From the NCBI GenBank assembly GCA_009773335.1, contig WRPF01000007.1, positions 1 through 64,000 of the forward strand: a stretch of DNA of 64,000 nucleotides, written 5' to 3'. Below are positions 54,089 to 63,816 of the stretch, piece by piece. Made by a program: the position numbers and the translations under genes. Source of the DNA: Caulobacteraceae bacterium (lineage in GTDB: Bacteria > Pseudomonadota > Alphaproteobacteria > Caulobacterales > Aquidulcibacteraceae). The notes under the pieces are model-generated. The model saw nothing but the letters and a program-made list of their open reading frames with translations. It did no database searches and had not been told where the DNA came from. Numbering within the stretch: position 1 is the stretch's first letter; every line of letters begins with the position of its first letter.

Positions 54089-56143
54089 ATGGCGACGCGT
54101 TGGATGGTGGCGATCGGGGTGTTGGCGGCGGGGCCGGCGATGGCGCAGGCGCCAGATGCCCGGGGCTCCGAGGACGAGATCGTCGTCACCGCCCCGCTCG
54201 AAGGCTCGCGCATCGAGAGCCTGCAAGGCGCTGCGGTGCTCAACCGCGACGCCGTCACCGACAATCTCGTCGGCGGGCTCGGCGAGACGGTCGCGAACCT
54301 GCCCGGCGTCTCCAGCAGCTTCTACGGAGCCGGCGCGAGCCGCCCGGTGATCCGCGGCCTCGGCGATGACCGCGTGCGCGTGCTGGAGAACGGCATCGGC
54401 GCCATCGACGCCGCCTCCGCCAGCCCCGACCACGCACCCACCGCCGACGGCCTCGACGCCGAACGTATCGAGGTGATGCGCGGCGCAGCGGCGCTCGCCT
54501 ACGGCGGCAACGCCATCGGCGGCGTCATCAACGTCATCGACCAGTCGATCCCTACACGCGCGCCGGAAAACGGCTACGCTGTCGAAGGCTTGGCTTCCTG
54601 GTCCTCCGTCGATCAGGGCCGTCAGGGCGCGCTCGGCCTCACGGCGTCGACAGGGCCGCTGGTGCTGCGCCTCGACGTCGGCGCGCGCGAAACCGACAGT
54701 TACGAAATCCCCGGCTTCGCGCGCTCCGCAGCGCAGCGCGCCGCCGAACCGCTCGCGCCGGGCGATGTCGAGCCGCAAGGCGAAGCGCCGAATTCCTGGA
54801 CCAGCGTGCGCTCCTACGCCGGCGGCGCATCGCTCGTGCGCGACTGGGGGTTCGCAGGCGTCGCCGTGAAGCAGTTCGACACCGAATACGGACTGCCGCC
54901 CGAAGAGGCCGGCGCCACGATCGGCGGCCACATCGAGATGGAACAGACCCGCGTGGAAACGCGCGGCGACATCAAGGTCGATCTCGGCCTGGTCAATCGC
55001 ATCGATTTCGGCGCGCAATATTCGGACTACACGCACACCGAGTTCGAGGATACGGGCGCCGCCGGCACGACGTTCAACAACACCGGCTACGAAGCCCGCA
55101 TCGAAGCCCACCACGGCGGCCTCGACGGCAAGCTGAAGGGCGCGTTCGGCGTCCAGTACACGGACACGGATTTCGAGGCGGTCGGCGACGAGGCCTTCAT
55201 CACCCCGACTTCGACGAAGGACGCCGGCGCCTTCGCCATCGAGCGCTGGGATCTTGGCGGCTGGGGCCTTGAGGGCGGCGCACGATTCGAACGCCGCAAT
55301 CTTCAGAACGCCCTCTCCGGCGACGCGGACTTCGACACGATCAGCGGTTCGTTCGGCGCTTTCATGCGGCCGGCGGAGAACTGGTTCTTCGGCGCCACGG
55401 TCGCACGGACCCAGCGCGCGCCGACCGGCATCGAACTCTACGCGGACGGGCCGCACCTCGCGACATCCGCCTACGAGGTCGGCGATGCGACGCTGCAGGA
55501 AGAAACCGCGCTCTCCTTCGAGGCCTCGCTCCGCTACACGACCGCGAAGGTCCAGTTTGAGACCAGCATCTATCGCGCCGGCTTCGAGGACTACATCGCG
55601 CTCGTCCCCAACGGCCTCGTGTGGGTGGAATCGACGGATACGCTTGAAGACTCCGCGTTCGTGGCGCCTGGCGAAGCCACCCTGCCCGTGTTCGCCTTCG
55701 TTGCGCGGGACGCGACGTTCACCGGCGGCGAGATCTCGCTCGCGGGCGAACTCTTCACCGCTGGCGCATGGACCGTCCGCGGCGACATCGCGGCCGACTA
55801 TGTGCGCGCAAATTTCGACAATGACGGCCCGATACCGCGCATTCCGTCGCGCACCGTGACGGTCGGGGTAGAGGGAGAGGCCGGCGCCTTCACCACGCGG
55901 CTCGAGGCGGTGGATGTGGCGAAGCAGGACCGCATCGCCGCATTCGAGACGCCGACCGACGGCTACACCCTCGTCAATGCGCGCCTGACCTGGCGGCCGC
56001 TCGACGGCGACAAGGACCTGCGCATCAGTCTCGACGGTCGCAATCTCACGGACGAGGAAGCGCGCGAGCACGTCTCGTTCCTGAAGGACGTGCTGCCGCG
56101 ACCGGGGCGCAGCATCCGCATTACCTTGACCGCAGGTTTCTGA
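54089..56143 (+). CDS. TonB-dependent receptor, ZnuD-like (putative zinc uptake)
   Basis: 684 residues. Signal peptide to about residue 20 (AMAQA). DEIVVTAPL near residue 28 is the TonB-box region. The plug contains RPVIRGLGDDRVRVLENGI, SPDHAPTADGLDAERIEVMRGAAALAYG and IGGVINVID; the SPDHA...RIEV pattern is characteristic of the ZnuD/HumA type of metal receptors. The barrel closes with the C-terminal ITLTAGF. It has a GGAGG ribosome-binding site and a Zur-like site upstream. Confidence 0.88.
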   Translation: MATRWMVAIGVLAAGPAMAQAPDARGSEDEIVVTAPLEGSRIESLQGAAVLNRDAVTDNLVGGLGETVANLPGVSSSFYGAGASRPVIRGLGDDRVRVLENGIGAIDAASASPDHAPTADGLDAERIEVMRGAAALAYGGNAIGGVINVIDQSIPTRAPENGYAVEGLASWSSVDQGRQGALGLTASTGPLVLRLDVGARETDSYEIPGFARSAAQRAAEPLAPGDVEPQGEAPNSWTSVRSYAGGASLVRDWGFAGVAVKQFDTEYGLPPEEAGATIGGHIEMEQTRVETRGDIKVDLGLVNRIDFGAQYSDYTHTEFEDTGAAGTTFNNTGYEARIEAHHGGLDGKLKGAFGVQYTDTDFEAVGDEAFITPTSTKDAGAFAIERWDLGGWGLEGGARFERRNLQNALSGDADFDTISGSFGAFMRPAENWFFGATVARTQRAPTGIELYADGPHLATSAYEVGDATLQEETALSFEASLRYTTAKVQFETSIYRAGFEDYIALVPNGLVWVESTDTLEDSAFVAPGEATLPVFAFVARDATFTGGEISLAGELFTAGAWTVRGDIAADYVRANFDNDGPIPRIPSRTVTVGVEGEAGAFTTRLEAVDVAKQDRIAAFETPTDGYTLVNARLTWRPLDGDKDLRISLDGRNLTDEEAREHVSFLKDVLPRPGRSIRITLTAGF

Positions 56144-56151
56144 CCCGCCGC

Positions 56152-57429
56152 TCAGTCCTCGTCTTCGTCCGCCGCCTCGCGCTCCACGCGCAGGGCGGCG
56201 ATGGCGTTGCGATGCTTGCGCAGGATTTCAAAGCGATAGCCGTGATAGGCGAACACCTGGCCGGGATCGGGAATGGTCTGGCTCTCGTGGATGACGAGAC
56301 CGGCGATGGTCACCGCCTCGTCGTCGGGCAGATCCCAGTTCATCGCGCGGTTGAGATCACGGATCGGCACCGTGCCGTCGACATTCACGCTGCCATCGGG
56401 CTGCGGACGCACGCCCGTGAACGGCACGTCGTGCTCGTCCTTGATGTCGCCGACGATCTCTTCGATGATGTCCTCAAGGGTGACGAGGCCCTCCAGCGCG
56501 CCGAACTCGTCGACCACAATGGCGAAATGCTCGCGCCGCTTGAGGAATTCCGCGAGCTGGTCCTCCGCCCATGTCGTTTCCGGCACGAACCACGGCGAGC
56601 GCATCACCTCCTCGATGACGAGGCCGTCGCGCCCCTTCTCGGCAATGGCGCGTAGCAGGTCGCGCGCGTGCAGCACGCCGACGATGTTCTCCGGGTTGTC
56701 GCGCCAGACCGGCAGACGCGTGTGCGAGCTCGCCATCGCCTGCGCGAGGATTTCCCGCGGCGGCAAGGACGCATCGATCGTGCGCATCGACTTGCGGTGC
56801 ACCATCACGTCCTCGACGGTGAGATCCCCGAGCGCGAACGCGCCCTTCAGGCGGTCGCGCACATCGCTGCCGACGGCGCCTTCTTCCGCGTGGAGCTCCA
56901 CCGTGCCGAGGATTTCCTCGCGCGCGGCGAGCACGTTGACGCCCTCGGCCACCTTCACGCCCATCAGACTCAGCGCCTGACGCACGATGAACTGCACGCC
57001 CGTCACGATGGGCGCGAGCACGCGCACCATCCATGTCACCGGCCACGACACGGCGCGCGCCAGCTGATCGGCGCTGGTGATCGCCCAGGTCTTGGGCAGC
57101 ACTTCCCCGAAGATGAGCAGCAGCGGCGTCAGCACGAGCGTGGAGATCAGCGGGCCGTATTTGGGATAGATGGCCGTGAAGATCGTCGCGGCGATGGCGG
57201 ACGCGGCGATGGTGACGAAGTTCGCGCCGAGCAGCACCGCCCCGATCATGCGCTCGCGGTTTTCCATCAGCGTCACGACGCGCTCGGCGGCCTTGTCGCC
57301 GTCCTTTTCCATGCTGAGCATGCGCGCGCGCGATGCAGCGGTGAGCGCTGTCTCCGCCATGGAGAAGAAGGCGTTGAGCAGGATGAGCACGGCGATGACC
57401 GTCGCCGCAATCGGGATCGCGGAAAGCAT
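56152..57429 (-). CDS. CorC/HlyC-type protein: DUF21 (CNNM) membrane domain, CBS pair, CorC domain
   Basis: 425 residues from ATG 57429. Order: DUF21 transmembrane domain about 1-185 (FFSMAETALTAASRARM, FGEVLPKTWAI), CBS pair about 205-325 (VEDVMVHRKSMRTID, HFAIVVDEFGALEGLVTLEDIIEEIVGDI), CorC_HlyC domain about 340-420. An inner-membrane protein of the CNNM/CorB family linked to Mg2+ transport or homeostasis. Directly downstream of aroB (9 bp), so probably in one operon aroK-aroB-corC. Confidence 0.92.
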   Translation of the reverse strand: MLSAIPIAATVIAVLILLNAFFSMAETALTAASRARMLSMEKDGDKAAERVVTLMENRERMIGAVLLGANFVTIAASAIAATIFTAIYPKYGPLISTLVLTPLLLIFGEVLPKTWAITSADQLARAVSWPVTWMVRVLAPIVTGVQFIVRQALSLMGVKVAEGVNVLAAREEILGTVELHAEEGAVGSDVRDRLKGAFALGDLTVEDVMVHRKSMRTIDASLPPREILAQAMASSHTRLPVWRDNPENIVGVLHARDLLRAIAEKGRDGLVIEEVMRSPWFVPETTWAEDQLAEFLKRREHFAIVVDEFGALEGLVTLEDIIEEIVGDIKDEHDVPFTGVRPQPDGSVNVDGTVPIRDLNRAMNWDLPDDEAVTIAGLVIHESQTIPDPGQVFAYHGYRFEILRKHRNAIAALRVEREAADEDED

Positions 57430-57438
57430 TTCTGGGTC

Positions 57439-58557
57439 CTAGTGGAGTTCGCGCAGGAAAGTATGAACGGCGTCGGGGGACACGTCGCGCGCGACGAAGG
57501 CGTCACCGATGGCGCGCGCGAGAATGAAGGTCAGCGCGCCGCCCTCGTTCTTCTTGTCATGCAACATCGCCTCGACGAGGCGATCCGGCGCGAACGGCCC
57601 GCCGGGAAGGCGCGCAATATCGGTCTCGAAGCCCGCTGCGGCGAGATGCTTTGACACGCGCGCCGCGACAGATGCGTCGCAATGGCCGAGCTTCACCGAG
57701 AACCCGAAGGCGAGCGCAAGCCCGCAGCCCACCGCCTCGCCGTGCAGGATGGCGCCGTCCATGCCGGCTTCCGCCTCGATGGCGTGCGCGAAGGTATGGC
57801 CGAGATTGAGCAGCGCGCGCACGCCGGATTCGCGCTCGTCCGCCGCCACGATCCTGGCTTTGGCTTCCACCGCGACGGCGATGGCGTGCGTGACCGCGTC
57901 GCGCGATCCCGCGCCGCCGGCGACCACGCGCACGCCCTCGCGCTCGCACCACTCGAAGAAGGCCGGATCGTTGATCAGGCCGATCTTGACGATCTCCGCG
58001 TAACCAGCGCGCCGTTCACGCAATGGCAGCGTGTCGAGGACGTCCTGGTCCGCAAGCACGAGGCGCGGCTGATGGAAGAGACCGACGAGATTTTTTCCCG
58101 TCGTTGCGTTGATCGCGGTCTTGCCGCCGACCGAGCTGTCCACCTGCGCCAGCAGCGTGGTGGGGATCTGCACGAAGTCGAGCCCGCGTTTCAGCAATCC
58201 CGCCGTGAGACCCGCGAGATCGCCGATGACGCCGCCGCCGAACGCAATGATCAGGTCGCGCCGCTCGAGACCCATGGCCAGTAGACGTTCGCTGAGCAGT
58301 TCGAGGCCGAGGAAACTTTTCTGCCCTTCGCCCGGCGGCAGCACGATGGCGTGCGCCTCGATCCCGGCGTGCTGCAGGCCTTCCAAGAGCTTTGGCAGGT
58401 GCAGCGCGGAGACGGTTTCATCGACGATCACAGCCGCGCGACGGCCCGGCGCGAACGGCGCGACGCGTGCGCCCGCTTCTGCAAGCAGACCCGCGCCGAC
58501 GACGACGTCATAGCTGCGCGCGCCCAGTTCGACGCGGATGGTGCGGTCAGTGTTCAT
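57439..58557 (-). CDS. aroB: 3-dehydroquinate synthase
   Basis: 372 residues from ATG 58557. Second step of the shikimate pathway, closing DAHP to 3-dehydroquinate with bound NAD and a divalent metal. GGGVIGDLAGLTAGLLKRG and QIPTTLLAQVDSSVGGKTAIN are diagnostic; the metal-ligand region GHTFAHAIEAEAG and HGEAVGCGLALAF follow. Its first 11 bp overlap the end of aroK. Confidence 0.96.
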   Translation of the reverse strand: MNTDRTIRVELGARSYDVVVGAGLLAEAGARVAPFAPGRRAAVIVDETVSALHLPKLLEGLQHAGIEAHAIVLPPGEGQKSFLGLELLSERLLAMGLERRDLIIAFGGGVIGDLAGLTAGLLKRGLDFVQIPTTLLAQVDSSVGGKTAINATTGKNLVGLFHQPRLVLADQDVLDTLPLRERRAGYAEIVKIGLINDPAFFEWCEREGVRVVAGGAGSRDAVTHAIAVAVEAKARIVAADERESGVRALLNLGHTFAHAIEAEAGMDGAILHGEAVGCGLALAFGFSVKLGHCDASVAARVSKHLAAAGFETDIARLPGGPFAPDRLVEAMLHDKKNEGGALTFILARAIGDAFVARDVSPDAVHTFLRELH

Positions 58558-59167
58558 TGGCGGTCCTGTGGGCGCGTTGTCGTTGCGCGAGCGCGCGAAT
58601 GACGAGCGAGACCGCTGACGCGTGCGGCCCGTTGTTGGAATCGATTGTGAGATCGGCCTGGGCGTAGACCGGATACCTTTCAGCCATCAGGCGCTCCATC
58701 GTGGCGCGGGGGTCGACGCCGCGCAAAAGCGGTCTCGAATCGCGCTTCTCGACGCGCCGCATCAGCACGTCGAGATCCGCCCGAAGCCAGACCGAAATCG
58801 CGTGTGCACGCACGAGCGCACGCGTCTCGTCGTTCATGAAGGCGCCGCCGCCGGTGGCCAGCACCTGCGGCGGGCCTTGCAGCAGGCGGGCGATGACACG
58901 GCGTTCGCCGCTGCGGAACTCCGCTTCCCCACGCAGATCGAATATCTCGGGAATGGTCAGGCCGGCGGCGCGCTCGATTTCCTCGTCGGCGTCCACAAAC
59001 GGAAGTTTCAGGAGCGCCGCGAGCCGCCGCCCGACGGTGGTCTTGCCGGCGCCCATGAGCCCGACGAGCACGATGGGCCGGTCCAGCACCAGGGCGGACG
59101 CGAGGCTCTGGACATCCCCCCGGGGGTCCTCCCCAGCGGGTTCCGCCGTCTCGCCGCCGCCCGTCAC
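58547..59167 (-). CDS. aroK: Shikimate kinase, GTG start
   Basis: 206 residues from GTG 59167, which has AGGAG 6 nt upstream; a GTG at 59218 lacks such a site. Phosphorylates shikimate with ATP. Walker A GLMGAGKT at residues 36-43, shikimate-binding DADEEIERAAG, ATGGGAFM, and the lid RDSRPLLRG. The first 30 residues are an Asp/Glu/Gly-rich extension common in alphaproteobacterial AroK. Translationally coupled to aroB. Confidence 0.94.
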   Translation of the reverse strand: MTGGGETAEPAGEDPRGDVQSLASALVLDRPIVLVGLMGAGKTTVGRRLAALLKLPFVDADEEIERAAGLTIPEIFDLRGEAEFRSGERRVIARLLQGPPQVLATGGGAFMNDETRALVRAHAISVWLRADLDVLMRRVEKRDSRPLLRGVDPRATMERLMAERYPVYAQADLTIDSNNGPHASAVSLVIRALAQRQRAHRTANEH

Positions 59168-59357
59168 GTTCCACTCCTGTTCCACCAATGGGGTCGATTG
59201 CCCGGACCCGAAGCACACCCTAGGCGCTATTCGCGGCCGCCGCTGGAAACTCGCCGCATTTTGCGGTCAATCTCGCCCCATCGCAACGTCGCGGGATTCG
59301 CGATGCATTTCATGAGGGCGCGGGAACGTGAGACGACGCAGGCGCAGAGGGCCGGGC

Positions 59358-59504
59358 ATGAGCCCGCGCACGGGCATGATTCTCCTTGGCGCAGCGGCGC
59401 TCGCGGTGGTTGTGGGGGTGGTTTACCTCGTCAACGTCGCCGATCACGTGGACCCGCAACGTAGCGAAAAGCGGATTGAGCTGCCTGATGCGTTCAAGAG
59501 CTAG
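59358..59504 (+). CDS. 48-residue single-pass membrane protein
   Basis: Starts at ATG 59358, stop TAG 59502-59504. One transmembrane helix, MILLGAAALAVVVGVVYLV, occupies residues about 7-25, followed by a charged C-terminal tail (HVDPQRSEKRIELPDAFKS). Codon use is as GC-rich at third positions as in real genes. The stop overlaps the start of the next gene by 17 bp, suggesting translational coupling. Function unknown. Confidence 0.66.
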   Translation: MSPRTGMILLGAAALAVVVGVVYLVNVADHVDPQRSEKRIELPDAFKS

Positions 59505-61089
59505 GCTGATCGCGGGCGCGGCCGCCGGCGCCCTTCTCGCCGTCCTGTGCATTGCATCTCCGCAGAGCGCGGCGGCGCAGGCCATCGAATCAGGCTCGCT
59601 CGCGGAGCTCGATCCGTGGGCCGTCGGCGCCATTGCGCGCGAGCAGGCGCTGCAGCGCGACATATGGGGCCAGAGCGATCCGTCGACGCTGAGCCTCCTG
59701 TTCGACCGCCTCACGCCCAACATCGGCTCGCCCGCCGGCGCGCGGATGGCGCGGCAGGCGCTTTTGTCCCCGGCGACGGCGCCTGCGGGCGACACCATCG
59801 TCGCCGCCCGCAAGCGCTATGAGGCGCTGGCCCGCCTCGGCCTCGCTGACGAGATCGTCTCGATGGTTTCGGGCTCGGGCGAAGCCAAGCGCGATCCCGG
59901 CATCGTGCTCTACGCAACGCAGGCCGACCTCGCGCGCGGACGACTGAACGACGCCTGCCGTCGCGCCGCCACCATCGAGACCGACGCGCCGCCGCCGTTT
60001 GTCCTGCGTCTGCGCGCGCTATGCGCCGCCGCCGCCGGAGAGAAGGACGCCGCTGATCTCGCGATGGAAGTGGCGCGCGCCTCCGGCGCCAACGATCCGT
60101 GGTTCGCCACGGTGATCGCCACGCTCACTGGCGCGCCACCCGCGCGTGCGGCTGTCGCACGCTACGACACGTCGCTGAACGCCTCGGCCTCGCTCACCGC
60201 AAAACTCCGCGCGCCGCCGCAGAATGCATTGCTGAACGCGTCGGCCTTCGCACTCGCCATGGTCGCACGCGACGAAAACGCTGTACCGGCGCTGCGCGCG
60301 CAGGCGGCGGCGAAGGCGTTCCGCCAGGGCACGATCACGCCGATGGTGGCGCGCGCCGCCGCACGCGGCGAAGCGGGTCAGCGCACGGCGGGCCAGTTGT
60401 CGATCGTGGTGGGCGAAGCAGAGGCCGCCGCCAATCCCTATGCGCAGGTCATCGCCATCGAAGGCGCGTTGAAACGCGCGAAGCCGCACGGCGAATTCGT
60501 CGCCATGGCGCGGCTCTTCGCATCGGAAATCGCGAGCGCGCCGACCGATCCGGGCGCCGCCATCGCCGCGACCACCTTCACCCGCGCCGCACTGGCGACG
60601 GGTGACTACGCGACGGCGCAGCGCTGGCGGCAGGCCGCCGACAGCGTAGCGTCCAGCCCCAACCTCCTCTCCATTCTGGATGTCGCGCTCGCCATGTCAC
60701 GCGACGACGCGGCGAGCGCACACTTCGTCGCCGACCGACGGATCGAACTGGCCGGACCGGCCGGCGCCCGCCTCGCGAGCCGCGACTTGCAGGCGCTCGC
60801 AACGCTCGGCCTGCCGATCGGGCAAGCGGCGGAGGACTTCGTGCGCCGCACGCCGGCCGCCGTCGGACGAAAGCCCGATCCCGCGCTGATGGCGCAACTC
60901 GTGGCGGCCGCGACGCGGCGCGCTGCGGGCGAAGTGGCGATCCACGCGGCGCTGGCGCTGGGCGGTGGCGCGGAGGAACTCGATACGGCGGACCTGCTGA
61001 TCATTCTCGCGGCGCTGCGCGAGGTGGGCCTCGGCGACGCGGCGCGTGCGGTCGCCATCGAGGCGGTTATCGGCGGCCAGGCAAGATGA
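59488..61089 (+). CDS. Large secreted alpha-helical protein of unknown function
   Basis: 533 residues from ATG 59488. Signal peptide with cleavage near AAAQA (about residue 30). The mature protein is Ala-rich (about a quarter Ala) and almost all-helical, with periodic helical pairs reminiscent of TPR/Sel1-like solenoids (LRLRALCAAAAGEKDAADLAMEVARA-type). No catalytic motif. Lies between the 48-residue membrane protein and xerD on the same strand; all three may be one transcript. Confidence 0.78.
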   Translation: MRSRARLIAGAAAGALLAVLCIASPQSAAAQAIESGSLAELDPWAVGAIAREQALQRDIWGQSDPSTLSLLFDRLTPNIGSPAGARMARQALLSPATAPAGDTIVAARKRYEALARLGLADEIVSMVSGSGEAKRDPGIVLYATQADLARGRLNDACRRAATIETDAPPPFVLRLRALCAAAAGEKDAADLAMEVARASGANDPWFATVIATLTGAPPARAAVARYDTSLNASASLTAKLRAPPQNALLNASAFALAMVARDENAVPALRAQAAAKAFRQGTITPMVARAAARGEAGQRTAGQLSIVVGEAEAAANPYAQVIAIEGALKRAKPHGEFVAMARLFASEIASAPTDPGAAIAATTFTRAALATGDYATAQRWRQAADSVASSPNLLSILDVALAMSRDDAASAHFVADRRIELAGPAGARLASRDLQALATLGLPIGQAAEDFVRRTPAAVGRKPDPALMAQLVAAATRRAAGEVAIHAALALGGGAEELDTADLLIILAALREVGLGDAARAVAIEAVIGGQAR

Positions 61090-61114
61090 GGTTGGGCGCG
61101 ATGAGGCCACGTGC

Positions 61115-62059
61115 GTGACGAAGCGCGCGATAACCGCCGGCGACGCAGGTCTCATCGAAGCCTTTCTCGAAATGCAGTCGGCCGAGCGCGGCGCGCGCAA
61201 GAACACGCTGCTGGCCTATCGCCGCGATCTCGAAGACGTCGTCGCGGAACTGCGCGGCCCGCTGCGCGATGCAGGCGCGGAAGATCTCGAAGCCTATTGC
61301 GCCGATCTCGCCCGTCGTGGGCTTGCGCCCGCCACGGCCGCGCGCCGCATCTCGGCGCTCCGCCAGTTCTTCCACTTCCTGTTGCTCGACAACCACCGCG
61401 CCGACGATCCGACGACCCGCCTCGAACCGCCACGTCGCGCGCGATCATTGCCCAAGACGCTGGGGACCGACGAGATCGAGCGCCTGATCGAAGCCACGCG
61501 CGTTGAGGATGACGCCGTCTCCGCCCGTGACCGCGCGATCGTCGAAATGCTTTACGCTTCCGGTCTGCGCGTCAGCGAACTCGTCGGCCTGCCGCTGAAG
61601 GCGATCCCCAAGCCCGGCGCGAACTTCATGATGATCACCGGCAAGGGCGGCAAGGAACGTCTTGCGCCGCTGCATGATCGCGCGATTGCGGCGATGTCGG
61701 ACTATCTCGCCTTGCGCGAAAAGCTGTTGCCGAAGGCCGCCGCCGCGCGGGAGAAGGCGCAGAAGTGGCTCTTTCCGTCACGCACGGCGGCGGACGGAAA
61801 GATCACCCGCATCCGCATCGTGCAGTTGCTGAAGGACTGTGCGCAGCGCGCCAATATCGATCCCGCCCGCGTGACGCCGCACGTCTTGCGGCACGCGTTT
61901 GCAACGCACCTCGTCGAAGGCGGCGCAGACCTCCGCACGGTGCAGACGCTGCTCGGCCACGCCGACATCGCCACGACGCAGATCTACACGCATGTGGCCG
62001 AAGGGCGCCTGCGGGAGCTCGTCGAGACCAAGCACCCGCTGGCGAAGAAAAAGCCCTAA
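61115..62059 (+). CDS. xerD: Site-specific tyrosine recombinase XerD
   Basis: 314 residues from GTG 61115 (VTKRAITAGDAGLIEAF). Resolves chromosome dimers at dif with XerC. N-terminal SAM-like core-binding domain (about 10-100), then the catalytic domain with Arg (SGLRVSELVGL), Lys (TGKGGKER), His-x-x-Arg (HVLRHAFATHL), His (LLGHADIATTQ) and Tyr (IYTHV). Length is as usual for Xer proteins. XerC cannot be excluded; the LNxLLxH-like details and the neighbourhood favour XerD. Its stop overlaps the next convergent gene by 4 bp. Confidence 0.9.
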   Translation: MTKRAITAGDAGLIEAFLEMQSAERGARKNTLLAYRRDLEDVVAELRGPLRDAGAEDLEAYCADLARRGLAPATAARRISALRQFFHFLLLDNHRADDPTTRLEPPRRARSLPKTLGTDEIERLIEATRVEDDAVSARDRAIVEMLYASGLRVSELVGLPLKAIPKPGANFMMITGKGGKERLAPLHDRAIAAMSDYLALREKLLPKAAAAREKAQKWLFPSRTAADGKITRIRIVQLLKDCAQRANIDPARVTPHVLRHAFATHLVEGGADLRTVQTLLGHADIATTQIYTHVAEGRLRELVETKHPLAKKKP

Positions 62060-62469
62060 CCTCTGTCGTACTGGACCGTGCGCTGCGACACGCGCGTCAT
62101 GATCACCGAGCCCGTGAGGAAATCGAGCAGGCTCATCGTCATGATGATGAAGAACTCCGTCGTGCCGAACGGGCGCACGAGCAGGAACAGGATGAAGCTG
62201 ACAATGAACACCGCGACCGCGAGGCCGTTGTCGATCATCTGCGCGCCGGAGGGCGTCGTCGATTTCAGGATCTCGACGAACAGCGTCACCACCGAAACGA
62301 GCAGAATGAGATGGCCCCAGGTGACGACCATCACGCCGCTCGACGCGAGCGGCACGTTGAACGCCACGCTCGCCATCGCCTGGGCGACGTTCTCGCCCGC
62401 CGGAATGGCGATCATGGCGTAGAGGATCGTGGGAATCAGAAGCAGCGGAAAGATCTGCAGGCCGGGCAT
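62056..62469 (-). CDS. Small integral membrane protein of unknown function
   Basis: 137 residues from ATG 62469. Four hydrophobic segments (about 5-22, 45-65, 82-100, 105-125). The middle (VRPFGTTEFFIIMTMSLLDFLTG) and the tail SQRTVQYDRG recur in uncharacterised alphaproteobacterial proteins as far as I can tell. Its stop and the xerD stop share the same CTAA bases, so the two genes are convergent and overlapping. Confidence 0.74.
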   Translation of the reverse strand: MPGLQIFPLLLIPTILYAMIAIPAGENVAQAMASVAFNVPLASSGVMVVTWGHLILLVSVVTLFVEILKSTTPSGAQMIDNGLAVAVFIVSFILFLLVRPFGTTEFFIIMTMSLLDFLTGSVIMTRVSQRTVQYDRG

Positions 62470-62562
62470 GGGTCATCCCCTCGCGCTATGACGACGCCGA
62501 CACCCTAGCGGCCCTGTCCGGGCGCGTCGCCCCCCATCACCTGAGAGGATCAGTCGCGCGGT

Positions 62563-63792
62563 TCAGTGCGCTGCCGCGACGCGCTCGGCGCCGCGCAGGG
62601 CGCGCAGGACATTGCCGCCGGCGAGTTTCGCCAGATCGGCGTCGCTCCAGCCCCGGCGCATCAGTTCCACGAAGAGCGCAGGATAGGCGTCGACGCCGCC
62701 GAGGCCTTCCGGCAACGCGGAGACGCCATCGAAATCCGAGCCGATGCCCACATGATCTACGCCGGCGACCCTGCGGATGTGCTCGATGTGATCGGCGACG
62801 GTCGCCACGCTGGTCGCCGGCTGCGGGTTCGCCCGTCCCCAGACGACGAGACCTTCCTTCACCGCATCCGGCGCGGCCGGATTAAGCGCCTTCAAGCGCG
62901 CCTCCTCCGCCGCCCGCGCAGCGCTCCACCGCCAGAACTCGTCCGACAGGAAGACCGGAAAGAAATTCACCATCACCACCCCGCCATTCGCGGGCAGCAG
63001 GCGCAGCACTTCGTCAGGCACATTGCGTGGATGATGCGCGAGCGCGCGTGCGGAAGAGTGCGAGAATATCACCGGCGCTGTAGAGACGCGCAGCGCATCC
63101 TCCATCGCACCTTGCGACACGTGACTCAGATCAACCAGCATGCCGATGCGGTTCATTTCCCGCACGACGTCCTCGCCGAACGGCGAGAGGCCGCCGTACT
63201 TCGGCGCATCGGTGGCGCTGTCGACCCAGCCGTTGGTCGTGGAATGCGTGAGCGTCATGTAGAGCACGCCGGATGCGCGGAACTCCCGCAGCAAGGCGAG
63301 ATCGCCGTTGATCGCCTCCCCGCCTTCGATGCCGAACATCGACGCGATCCGGCCCGCGCGATGGATGCGGACGATGTCGGCGGCGCTGTCTGCCTGTTCA
63401 AACGTTCCGGGATGCGCCTGCACGATGCGGCGCGTGAGATCGATCTGGCGCTGCACGGCCTCGGTGGAGTCGCGCCCCTTGAGCGCGGCGGGCACATAGA
63501 CAGACCAGAACTGCGCGCCGAGCCGGCCCGCTCGCAGGCGCGGAATGTCGGTGTGCAAAGGCGGCGTGAGCTTCGTAGTGTCGCCCGCCAGATCGACGCG
63601 CGCGAGATCGCCGCCGAACGACTCGCGGATTTCCCACGGCAGATCGTTGTGCCCGTCGATCAGCGGCGTGCGGTGCAGGATGCGATCGATGCGCGCGAGT
63701 TCGACGCGCGTAGGCGGCGCGGGCTGGGCGAGCGCTGGCGCGGCGAAAAGCGGCGCAAAGAGTGCGAGTGCTGCGATGAGATGTCTAACCAA
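62563..63792 (-). CDS. Membrane dipeptidase (peptidase M19, renal dipeptidase family), secreted
   Basis: 409 residues from TTG 63792, which has GGAGG 8 nt upstream; no ATG is better placed. Signal peptide with cleavage near ALAQP (about 22). Zinc ligands: His-x-Asp in IDGHNDLPW, Glu in MFGIEGGEAI, His in LVDLSHVS and His in IFSHSSARAL; the later IGSDFDG also fits. Cleaves dipeptides, often with D-residues, or beta-lactam-like bonds in the periplasm. Ends in the family-typical GGNVLRAL. Confidence 0.92.
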   Translation of the reverse strand: MVRHLIAALALFAPLFAAPALAQPAPPTRVELARIDRILHRTPLIDGHNDLPWEIRESFGGDLARVDLAGDTTKLTPPLHTDIPRLRAGRLGAQFWSVYVPAALKGRDSTEAVQRQIDLTRRIVQAHPGTFEQADSAADIVRIHRAGRIASMFGIEGGEAINGDLALLREFRASGVLYMTLTHSTTNGWVDSATDAPKYGGLSPFGEDVVREMNRIGMLVDLSHVSQGAMEDALRVSTAPVIFSHSSARALAHHPRNVPDEVLRLLPANGGVVMVNFFPVFLSDEFWRWSAARAAEEARLKALNPAAPDAVKEGLVVWGRANPQPATSVATVADHIEHIRRVAGVDHVGIGSDFDGVSALPEGLGGVDAYPALFVELMRRGWSDADLAKLAGGNVLRALRGAERVAAAH

Positions 63793-63816
63793 TGCCCGCG
63801 CCTCCAAGTTCAAGCC

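Noticed and set aside
61115-62059. XerD as a phage or integron integrase
   Set aside because: Length, motifs and the conserved aroK neighbourhood fit the housekeeping recombinase; no attachment repeats or cargo.
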